Below, one piece after another: positions 6,853 through 12,493 of a stretch of DNA of 14,478 nt; position 1 is the first letter of the stretch; each line of letters starts with the position of its first letter. The position numbers and the translations under genes were made by a program. The notes below the pieces were generated by a model. It was not told the DNA's origin. It did no database searches and saw only the letters and a program-made list of their open reading frames with translations. This DNA comes from an uncultured Bacteroidales bacterium (lineage in GTDB: Bacteria; Bacteroidota; Bacteroidia; Bacteroidales; Bacteroidaceae). The DNA is taken from NCBI GenBank assembly GCA_937898885.1, contig CALDKD010000102.1, positions 1 through 14,478 on the forward strand, given 5' to 3'.

Positions 6853-8235
6853 ATGAAACGATGTACTGTGTTGAATGGCGGCCTTTGGGCTGCGGTGTTC
6901 CTTGGTTTTCTCACTGCTTCTTGCGGAAAATCGGTTTTAGATGAGGACCGGCTATCTCCTGGCGGAGCAGCCGGTGCGTTGGTGCGTATCCAGACACGGA
7001 GTGCCGTAGGCGATGGCCTGGAGTATCCGTTGCGGGTGATGGCTTTCAGTGATGACGGCGCGTTGCAGGACGACCTGACAGTTGAGGGGCCGGAAGACGA
7101 TGCCACGCTTTATCTGGCTCAGGGCGTGGGCAGCCATATTGTGGCCTTGTCCGCTCCCAAGGATGAGTACCAGGTAGAGGAGACTCCCTCGCTGGAGTCG
7201 GTTGTCACAATGATTGATGATGAGGGTCCGGATGATTGTGTGGCTGTCAGTCCGCTTCAGATGGGCTTTGCTGATGTTCTGCCTCGGACGGAGAGCATTT
7301 CTGCGAAAATCCAGATGTATTATAAGGTGGCGTGGCTCGAGGTGAGTCTGTCGGGCCTGCCGGAGGAATGCCAGTCGGTATGGGTGTCGGTGTGGCCTGC
7401 TTCAGGTTCCGTGTCGCTGCGTGGCGATGCGGGCCAGGAGTGTACGGCACGCTTTGAGTGCCGCAGGAACGGTGATGTGTGGCGCTCCGGAACGGTTTAC
7501 GTTTTCCCGGGTAGCGGACAGCAGACGAATCTGTCCATAGCGTGGTCTGACGGCAATGATGAGCACGTGAGCTCAGTTACATATCTTGCGCCGCTGAAGG
7601 CTGGCGTACCCTATTCCCTGAATGGCTTATATACCGATGGCTCGGTGCAGGTTTCCGGCGATTTCTCCTGGCCGGAATGGTCAAAGTGCGTGAGTATTGA
7701 CTTCAGTTTCGGACCGGACCTTAATACGGTAATTGACGGTGTGAGTGATGATGCCGATGCGGCTGGCGATGCGGAAGGCAGTGTGTCCTCGATTCCAGCT
7801 CTCCTCTCCGTGTGGAATGGTCATCTTGTCGTGAAGGTTGACGCTGTATCTGACACGGAGGCCGCGCTTACGCTTCTCAGCCTGTCTGACTGGGATGATG
7901 TGACCTCGGCTACAAATGCGGAGACTCCGGAGATGGCCGGTGAGATTACCGCGTTCTATACTGAGTATGGACTTGACTCCTGGCGGATTCCTACTGAGAC
8001 TGAGGCCCGCGAGCTGATGAGACTCTGCAAGGAGAGTGGTCTGGAGGGCGCCATGCTTGCGGCGAAGGGTGATGCCATTGCCGTTACCGATGACAAGGGC
8101 AATAACATACAGTATCTGTGCGGGGAGGCTCTGAAGAAGTTCAACTTCAAGGGCGTAAGCGTATCGCCGGTTGGTGCCAAGGTTCTCTATCACCTTCGTC
8201 TGGTGCGCACTGTTACCGTAACCATCAGCCAATAG
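6853..8235 (+). CDS. FimB/Mfa2-like surface lipoprotein
   Basis: A type II signal peptide is clear: MKRC, a hydrophobic stretch and the lipobox LTASC with the acylated Cys at residue 24. The rest is rich in beta-strand patterns and acidic residues. Residues ~40-260 resemble the fimbrillin-anchor (FimB/Mfa2) type of two beta-sandwich domains (VRIQTRSAV, then IQMYYKVAWLEVSLSGLP). Residues 293-312 are an acidic Asp/Ala/Gly linker. Residues 375-457 (DSWRIPTETEARELMRL ... YLCGEALKKFNFKG ... YHLRLVRTVTV) form a C-terminal module recurrent in Bacteroidales surface lipoproteins. It is probably an outer-membrane-anchored, surface- or periplasm-facing protein. No fimbrillin gene is adjacent, so a pilus role is not supported by context. 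The family call is by pattern and is less certain than the lipoprotein call. The stop codon lies within a 7-bp tandem repeat. Confidence 0.7.
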   Translation: MKRCTVLNGGLWAAVFLGFLTASCGKSVLDEDRLSPGGAAGALVRIQTRSAVGDGLEYPLRVMAFSDDGALQDDLTVEGPEDDATLYLAQGVGSHIVALSAPKDEYQVEETPSLESVVTMIDDEGPDDCVAVSPLQMGFADVLPRTESISAKIQMYYKVAWLEVSLSGLPEECQSVWVSVWPASGSVSLRGDAGQECTARFECRRNGDVWRSGTVYVFPGSGQQTNLSIAWSDGNDEHVSSVTYLAPLKAGVPYSLNGLYTDGSVQVSGDFSWPEWSKCVSIDFSFGPDLNTVIDGVSDDADAAGDAEGSVSSIPALLSVWNGHLVVKVDAVSDTEAALTLLSLSDWDDVTSATNAETPEMAGEITAFYTEYGLDSWRIPTETEARELMRLCKESGLEGAMLAAKGDAIAVTDDKGNNIQYLCGEALKKFNFKGVSVSPVGAKVLYHLRLVRTVTVTISQ

Positions 8236-8263
8236 CCAATACCCAATAGCCAACAGCCAGCTG
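8222..8263 (+). repeat. Degenerate 7-bp tandem repeat (CCAATAG)
   Basis: Six consecutive heptamers read CCATCAG, CCAATAG, CCAATAC, CCAATAG, CCAACAG and CCAGCTG. The third to fifth differ from CCAATAG by at most one base. The second unit contains the TAG stop codon of the lipoprotein gene, so the repeat starts in the coding sequence and runs into the convergent intergenic space. The last unit overlaps the left arm of a perfect inverted repeat. Confidence 0.75.
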
Positions 8264-8296
8264 TAACCTCCGGCAAGCATGCCTGAGGTTACAGCT
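8259..8296. terminator. Perfect 12-bp inverted repeat between convergent genes
   Basis: AGCTGTAACCTC (8259-8270) is followed by a 14-nt loop and its exact complement GAGGTTACAGCT (8285-8296). The loop itself contains GGC...GCC, adding three inner pairs. The right arm includes the last codons and stop of the LysR gene. No T-run follows on either strand, so it is not a classical intrinsic terminator. It may block convergent transcription or protect 3' ends. Confidence 0.5.
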
Positions 8297-9188
8297 CGTT
8301 GCAGACTCTGTCCAGTGTGGCGGAGTCGCGCAGCATCTGCAGGAAGACCTCTCCGGCACGTTTGTGATAACCGTCTTTTAGAGAGTGTACGCAGCCTGTC
8401 ATCTCCCTGTGTATGCCTTCCAACGGTATTGCCACCAGTGACGGACGGTATCCTACGGCCAGTGTTGATACTATTGATACCAGGTTTGTCTGCTGGACAA
8501 GGTCCATTATCATATTAGGGTCATTCAGCTCCACCTTAACATTGAGGTCGCTTGTGTCTATGTCTATGAAACGCTCGAACGCGCGGCGGGCCTGCATTCC
8601 GCTACCGGGCAGTACTATTCCGAGCTTCTTCAAATCGTCCATTGTGAGAGACTGTCTGTTTGCAAGAGGATGCTCTTTCCGCATTATTACTCCCAGCTTT
8701 GAGTTGAACAGCGTCTCTGAGACAATGGCGTCGTACTGCTGCAGCGGCTTGAAGGCCAGGATAAAGTCTAGTTTCTTGTTGTGCAGCATCTCGAACAGCT
8801 CCGAGGCCGTCTCGTAGAATATCATAAGTTTTACTCCGGGGTATTTCTTCAGGAAGTCACGGACTGTTCCGGTGAGCAGTGCGCTGAACGAGGTTGTGGC
8901 GCCTATGTAGAGCGTGCCGGTGAGTATGCCTTTCAGGTCATTCATCTTTTTTCTGCAATTTTCGGCATCCTCAAGTGTTTTCTCTGCGAAAGGCAGAAGC
9001 TCCTGACCGGCGTCTGTAAGGAGAACATTATGCGATGTCCGTACGAAGAGTGGCGTTCCAATCTCTTCCTCAAGCCGTTTTATCTGCAAAGACAGGGTTC
9101 CCTGAGTCATAAAAAGTGAGTGTGCGGCCTCTGAGAAGTTTAATTTTTGTGAAACCGCTACGAAATACTGAAGCTGCCTTAAATCCAT
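8289..9188 (-). CDS. LysR-family transcriptional regulator
   Basis: This 299-residue protein has the standard LysR layout. The N-terminal winged HTH is at residues 1-60, with MDLRQLQYFVAVSQKLNFSEAA leading into the recognition helix QGTLSLQIKRLEEEIG and wing TPLFVRTSHNVLLTDAG. A linker helix (62-90) follows. The effector-binding domain spans about 91-290, beginning GTLYIGATTSFSALL. Such proteins act as tetramers that bind T-N11-A palindromes and respond to a small inducer. The gene is divergent from the superoxide reductase operon, and a palindrome of the right form overlaps its own promoter, suggesting autoregulation. Control of the divergent operon is plausible. No redox cysteine pair like that of OxyR is obvious, so the inducer is unknown. 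Confidence 0.92.
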   Translation of the reverse strand: MDLRQLQYFVAVSQKLNFSEAAHSLFMTQGTLSLQIKRLEEEIGTPLFVRTSHNVLLTDAGQELLPFAEKTLEDAENCRKKMNDLKGILTGTLYIGATTSFSALLTGTVRDFLKKYPGVKLMIFYETASELFEMLHNKKLDFILAFKPLQQYDAIVSETLFNSKLGVIMRKEHPLANRQSLTMDDLKKLGIVLPGSGMQARRAFERFIDIDTSDLNVKVELNDPNMIMDLVQQTNLVSIVSTLAVGYRPSLVAIPLEGIHREMTGCVHSLKDGYHKRAGEVFLQMLRDSATLDRVCNEL

Positions 9189-9237
9189 AAATTGCTGATT
9201 TACTGTTGTTGTTAATGTCTCATTGCTCTCGCTGCGG

Positions 9238-9245
9238 CAAATCTA
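9238..9245 (-). promoter_or_regulatory. -7 element for the LysR gene
   Basis: The minus strand reads TAGATTTG, an exact TAnnTTTG match, about 50 nt before the ATG at 9188. Its upstream three bases fall within the adjacent palindrome. No convincing -33 element was found. Confidence 0.5.
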
Positions 9246-9261
9246 TTGAAAAAATCAATAG
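9243..9261. promoter_or_regulatory. Candidate LysR operator (T-N11-A palindrome)
   Basis: CTATTG-N7-CAATAG is a perfect 6-bp inverted repeat that contains the T-N11-A signature (T9246, A9258) of LysR-type binding sites. It overlaps the -7 element of the LysR gene, as expected for negative autoregulation, and lies about 60-70 nt upstream of the proposed -7 element of the divergent desulfoferrodoxin gene. Confidence 0.55.
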
Positions 9262-9313
9262 CAGTTATAAAAACAATTCAGAATTAACAATGTCACACCT
9301 ATGATTTCACATC

Positions 9314-9321
9314 TACATTTG
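9314..9321 (+). promoter_or_regulatory. -7 element for the desulfoferrodoxin operon
   Basis: TACATTTG matches TAnnTTTG. It predicts initiation near 9326-9328 and a leader of about 100 nt that contains the structured region described separately. A -33 TTTG is not evident at the usual spacing, which would fit activator dependence. Confidence 0.5.
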
Positions 9322-9331
9322 CATCGTCAAA

Positions 9332-9386
9332 GCCGGTCAGGCAGCAGGTGCTGACCTTGGATCCGGGTCACTGATACCTGACCGGC
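9332..9386 (+). promoter_or_regulatory. Structured leader with alternative stems upstream of desulfoferrodoxin
   Basis: GCCGGTCAGG (9332-9341) is perfectly complementary to CCTGACCGGC (9377-9386). The 35-nt interior contains a further TGACC (9352-9356) and GGTCA (9366-9370), which pair with each other. The four segments, GGTCAG, CTGACC, GGTCA and TGACC, can instead form two tandem hairpins (9335-9340 with 9351-9356, and 9366-9370 with 9379-9383). A further small hairpin CAGC-AGGT-GCTG (9342-9353) is possible. It could be an RNA switch or a cluster of palindromic operator half-sites. It matches no riboswitch class I recognise and lacks a T-run. Confidence 0.5.
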
Positions 9387-9428
9387 GTGCGACACCAAAC
9401 TATATCAAATTTTTAATTATTTACAATT

Positions 9429-9812
9429 ATGGCAACAAAATTCTTTAAATGCACAACTTGCGGAAACGTTGTTGTTAAGTTTGTGGACAGCGGAGTGGTT
9501 CCATTCTGCTGCGGCAAGGAGATGGTTGAGCTGGTTCCGGGTTCCACGGATGGGAAGCAGGAGTATCATCTTCCGGTTATTGAGCGTGTGGATGAGCGCA
9601 CCATCCGTGTGAGGATCGGTGCTATGCCGCATCCAATGACGCAAGAGCATCATATGGAGTTTATTTATCTGGAGACCAGACACGGCGGACAGATAAAGTA
9701 TCTGAAACCCGAGGAACCTGCCGAGGCTTGCTTCTGCGACTGCAAGGACGAGCCGGTGGCTGCCTATTGCTACTGCAACCTGCACGGATTGTGGAAGACG
9801 GAGGTGAGGTGA
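9429..9812 (+). CDS. dfx: Desulfoferrodoxin (2Fe superoxide reductase)
   Basis: This cytosolic non-haem iron enzyme reduces superoxide to hydrogen peroxide without releasing oxygen, an anaerobe's defence. The N-terminal desulforedoxin domain has the four iron-binding cysteines Cys8, Cys11, Cys27 and Cys28. The catalytic centre ligands are His47 (EYHLP), His68 (HPM), His74 (QEHHMEF), and Cys116 and His119 in CNLHGLW, matching the four-His one-Cys site. Two oddities stand out. The usual EKHVP motif reads EYHLP, so the Lys thought to guide superoxide is a Tyr. The segment 101-114 also carries four additional cysteines (CFCDC and YC). At 127 residues the length is normal. It is the first gene of an apparent operon with a lipocalin and ferritin and follows a structured leader. 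The electron donor, usually rubredoxin, is not encoded in the window. Confidence 0.95.
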   Translation: MATKFFKCTTCGNVVVKFVDSGVVPFCCGKEMVELVPGSTDGKQEYHLPVIERVDERTIRVRIGAMPHPMTQEHHMEFIYLETRHGGQIKYLKPEEPAEACFCDCKDEPVAAYCYCNLHGLWKTEVR

Positions 9813-9854
9813 ACGGATAGTTGAATGACAGATAATATGTTAACAATCAAAACT

Positions 9855-10436
9855 ATGAGACGTCTTTTAATTATTGCCGCCATGTCATTGCTCGCATTTT
9901 CCTGCACTGCGCAGAAGGTAGATAACTCTACGGTAAAGAGCCTGGACATCAATAAGTTCCAGGGAGATTGGTATGAGATAGCACGCTTTGACCACGGTTT
10001 TGAGCGTGGCGTGTATTTTCCGAAGACTGAGTATAAGCTGATGCCCGACGGCAAGATCCGGGTGACGAACAGCGGTATAAAGTCTGGTAAGATGAAGATC
10101 TCGGTGGGAAAGGCAAAGACTACTGAGACACCGGGACTGCTCAGGGTTTCCTTTTTTGGTCCGTTTTACTCTGACTATAGGGTAATGATGATTGCCGATG
10201 ATTATCAGTACGCTCTGATTGGTGGCGGCTCGCCCAAGTACTTGTGGATTCTATCGCGTACTCCTATAGTGCCGGACAACATCAAGTTCCGTATGGTCAC
10301 GGAGGCCGGGAAGAGAGGCTACGATGTGAGAGACCTTATCTGGATGGATCAGGTGGAGGAGATCAGCGCTATAACAGATGCCATTGAGAATCTGTGCACC
10401 TGGGGAAATCTGGGATGTCTTGCAGAGTGCAGGTAA
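9855..10436 (+). CDS. blc: Blc-type lipocalin lipoprotein
   Basis: A lipoprotein signal peptide (MRRLLIIAAMSLLAFSC) places the acylated Cys at residue 17, anchoring the protein to a membrane, most likely the outer one. The mature part is a bacterial lipocalin barrel: the GxW motif is in DINKFQGDWYEIARFDHGFERG (Trp39), followed by strands such as GLLRVSFFGPFYSDYRVM and YALIGGGSPKYLWILSRTP, the second conserved lipocalin region. Lipocalins of this kind bind lipids or lysophospholipids and are linked to membrane repair under stress. The frame is open from 9825, but the ATG at 9855 is preferred because it gives a compact signal peptide. It lies 42 nt after dfx with no promoter-like element between, so co-transcription is likely. 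The ligand is not deducible. Confidence 0.88.
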   Translation: MRRLLIIAAMSLLAFSCTAQKVDNSTVKSLDINKFQGDWYEIARFDHGFERGVYFPKTEYKLMPDGKIRVTNSGIKSGKMKISVGKAKTTETPGLLRVSFFGPFYSDYRVMMIADDYQYALIGGGSPKYLWILSRTPIVPDNIKFRMVTEAGKRGYDVRDLIWMDQVEEISAITDAIENLCTWGNLGCLAECR

Positions 10437-10471
10437 GTAATGACGTGGTATAACTTAACAAAATGACAACT

Positions 10472-10984
10472 ATGATTACAAGCAAAATGCAGAATGCGAT
10501 AAACGACCAGATCAATGCTGAGTTATGGTCTGCATATCTTTATCTGTCAATGGCGATGGATGCCGAGGCCAAGGCGCTGAGGGGCATATCGAATTGGTTC
10601 TTTGTACAGTGGCTTGAGGAGCAGGATCATGCCAGAATCTTTCAGAATTATATGAACGACAGCGGCGCGCGCGTGTGGCTTCGTCCTATAGAGGAGGTCC
10701 GCCAGGAGTGGAAAAGTCCGCTTGATATGTTTGACGATACCCTCGCGCACGAGAAGAAGGTGACTGAGATGATTCATAACCTTGTCCATATGGCTATGAC
10801 CGAGGGCGATTTTGCCACACTCAGCCGCTTGCAGTGGTTCGTTGACGAGCAGGTGGAGGAAGAGAAGAGCGCCGCAGATCAGGTGGCACAGCTGGAGCGG
10901 ATAGGCAAGGATGTGACATCTCTTCTTGACCTGGACGAGAAACTTGGAAAGAGAGAGTACCAGCGGGCCGAACCCCTTGAGTGA
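10472..10984 (+). CDS. ftnA: Bacterial ferritin, iron-storage protein
   Basis: This ferritin stores iron as a mineral in a 24-subunit cytosolic shell and removes Fe(II) that would react with peroxide, including the peroxide made by the superoxide reductase. The ferroxidase residues are complete. Counting from ATG 10472 they fall at Glu17, Glu50, His53, Glu94, Gln127 and Glu130, exactly the Escherichia FtnA numbering. This is why I prefer that start over the in-frame ATG at 10463. Key segments are NAELWSAYLYLSM, WLEEQDHARIF, AHEKKVTEMI and FVDEQVEEE. The four-helix bundle and the short fifth helix (DLDEKLG) are intact at 170 residues. The gap from the lipocalin gene is short and has no promoter-like motif, so it is the last gene of the operon, closed by a terminator. 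Confidence 0.94.
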   Translation: MITSKMQNAINDQINAELWSAYLYLSMAMDAEAKALRGISNWFFVQWLEEQDHARIFQNYMNDSGARVWLRPIEEVRQEWKSPLDMFDDTLAHEKKVTEMIHNLVHMAMTEGDFATLSRLQWFVDEQVEEEKSAADQVAQLERIGKDVTSLLDLDEKLGKREYQRAEPLE

Positions 10985-11005
10985 GCCTGAAAGACAGCTG
11001 TTCTC

Positions 11006-11036
11006 AAAGCCCTTCTGAATAAGGAGGGCTTTTTTT
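11006..11036 (+). terminator. Intrinsic terminator after ferritin
   Basis: AAAGCCCT (11006-11013) pairs with AGGGCTTT (11025-11032) around an 11-nt loop, which can form an inner alternative CCTT/AAGG stem. Seven T (11030-11036) follow. It ends the dfx-lipocalin-ferritin transcript. Confidence 0.88.
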
Positions 11037-11091
11037 ATGTGGCGGCAGACTGTTTTTTCAATAAACATCGTAAAGTGTTAATTATTCTTTA

Positions 11092-11099
11092 TAAGTTTG
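11092..11099 (+). promoter_or_regulatory. -7 element for the fucP-like gene
   Basis: TAAGTTTG matches TAnnTTTG. It ends only 7 nt before the ATG at 11107, so the transcript would start at or within a few bases of the start codon. No clear -33 TTTG is seen. Confidence 0.5.
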
Positions 11100-11106
11100 C
11101 GATATT

Positions 11107-12399
11107 ATGAAAAAGGTAGTTGAGAAAAGGTACCTGTTGCCATTCTGTCTGGTGACATCGCTCTTTCTCCTTTGGGGAATCGCGAACAATATGACTGACA
11201 CCCTGCTGTCGGCATTCAAGAGAATTATGTCGATGACCGATACTCAGACATCGCTCATCCAGTTTGCATTCTACGGCAGTTATTTCTGTTTCGCGCTTCC
11301 AGCAGCCATCTATATAAAGAAGAAGTCGTACAAGGCTGGCGTGATTCTTGGACTCTGCCTCTATTCGGCGGGCGCCATTCTCTTCTTCCCGGCTGCAAAG
11401 GCCGCATCGTATGCGTTCTACCTGATTGCCATCTACATTCTGGCCGGTGGATGCTCGGTGCTTGAGACTACCGCGAATCCGTATATTATGTCGATGGGCG
11501 ATCCTGAGACTGCCACACGCCGTCTGAACGTGGCGCAGGCTTTCAACCCGATAGGCTCCATCACAGGCATCCTGCTGAGTCAGTTCTTCATTCTGAGTGA
11601 GCTCTCGTCGGCATCGGCTGATGAGCGGGCGATGATGTCGCCTGAGCAGCTAGAGGGGATGCAGGCTCACGAGCTCGGCGCTGTGACAGGCACCTATATG
11701 ACTCTGGGCTTTGTGCTGATTGCCATTATGGTGGTTATGCTTTTCGCCAAGATGCCGGCAGGCGCGGATACGGGCAGTAATGTTGGTCTGGGCAAGACAT
11801 TCAAGCGGCTCTTCCAGAACAAGCAGTACGGTTGGGGCGTTGTGGCTCAGTTCTTCTACAACGGAGCCCAGATAGGTACCTGGTCGTTCACAATACGCAT
11901 TGTGATGCAGGAGCTTGGCCTGCTTGAGGCTGATGCGGCCTCGATATATCTGTATGCCATTATTGGTTTCTGCGTATCCAGATTCATATACACTTGGCTG
12001 ATGAAGTACTTCCGTCCGTCGGTATTGCTTACCTTCGGAGGTGTTATGTCAACAATCTGCGTGCTCATTGTGGCATTCGGCTCGGGTACCGGCTGGTTTA
12101 TGGTGGTGTTCCTGATGCTCACCAGCTTCTTTATGAGCCTGATGTTCCCCACTATCTATGGCCTGGCTCTTGGCGTCATCAATGAGGGCCCGAACCCGGA
12201 GGATTCAAAGATTGGCGCAAGCGGACTGATTATGTCAATCTTCGGCGGCGCTGTGATTACTCCTATTCAGGGTATGGTGTCCGATGCGTACGGTGTATAT
12301 ACGTCTTATCTGGTTCCTGCATTCTGCTTCGTGGTGATCCTTGGCTACGCAATCTATGTGGTCCGTTGCGAGAACAAGGCTGGGAAAAGCGTTGCATAA
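11107..12399 (+). CDS. fucP: FucP-family L-fucose (sugar):H+ symporter
   Basis: This 430-residue inner-membrane transporter of the major facilitator superfamily closely follows Escherichia FucP along its length. Conserved stretches include LFLLWGIANNMTDTLL, LIQFAFYGSYF, YKAGVILGLCLYSAGA, LETTANPYI, LNVAQAFNPIGSI and MFPTIYGLALGVI. The two acidic residues essential in FucP, Asp46 and Glu135, correspond here to Asp31 and Glu120, so proton-coupled sugar uptake is expected. About twelve membrane spans are visible. The same family also includes carriers for other hexoses in Bacteroidota, so L-fucose specificity is likely but not certain. No fucose isomerase, kinase or aldolase gene is adjacent. 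Terminators on both sides make it a single-gene unit with its own promoter. Confidence 0.88.
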   Translation: MKKVVEKRYLLPFCLVTSLFLLWGIANNMTDTLLSAFKRIMSMTDTQTSLIQFAFYGSYFCFALPAAIYIKKKSYKAGVILGLCLYSAGAILFFPAAKAASYAFYLIAIYILAGGCSVLETTANPYIMSMGDPETATRRLNVAQAFNPIGSITGILLSQFFILSELSSASADERAMMSPEQLEGMQAHELGAVTGTYMTLGFVLIAIMVVMLFAKMPAGADTGSNVGLGKTFKRLFQNKQYGWGVVAQFFYNGAQIGTWSFTIRIVMQELGLLEADAASIYLYAIIGFCVSRFIYTWLMKYFRPSVLLTFGGVMSTICVLIVAFGSGTGWFMVVFLMLTSFFMSLMFPTIYGLALGVINEGPNPEDSKIGASGLIMSIFGGAVITPIQGMVSDAYGVYTSYLVPAFCFVVILGYAIYVVRCENKAGKSVA

Positions 12400-12410
12400 G
12401 GTTGTAATTC

Positions 12411-12434
12411 CGGGCGGCCTGTTACGGCTGCCCG
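12411..12434. other. GC-rich hairpin of unclear role
   Basis: CGGGC (12411-12415) pairs with GCCCG (12430-12434). The stem continues inward through a G-T pair and three GC pairs to a 6-nt loop, giving a nine-pair stem. It has no adjacent T-run. It lies between the fucP stop and the main terminator and could stabilise the fucP 3' end. Confidence 0.35.
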
Positions 12435-12438
12435 TGAC

Positions 12439-12478
12439 AAAAAATCAGGGAGGCTTTCGGAGCCTCCCTGATTTTTTT
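12439..12478. terminator. Strong bidirectional intrinsic terminator
   Basis: CAGGGAGGCT (12446-12455) pairs perfectly with AGCCTCCCTG (12461-12470) around a TTCGG loop. It is flanked by an A run on the left and seven T on the right, so the T-tract is present on both strands. It ends fucP on the plus strand and the DUF349 gene on the minus strand. Confidence 0.93.
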
Positions 12479-12493
12479 ATAGCGTGCTGTAAG

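Noticed and set aside
8222..8263. CRISPR-like repeat
   Set aside because: The units are 7 bp, directly adjacent and degenerate, with no spacers and no cas gene nearby.
9332..9386. Fluoride-type or other known riboswitch in the dfx leader because of a CTGATACCTG segment
   Set aside because: The rest of the fluoride motif (pseudoknot and conserved first loop) is absent, and no other class I know fits, so only a structured leader is claimed.
12411..12434. Second terminator after fucP
   Set aside because: The stem is strong but no T-run follows on either strand; the adjacent 12439-12478 element is the evident terminator.
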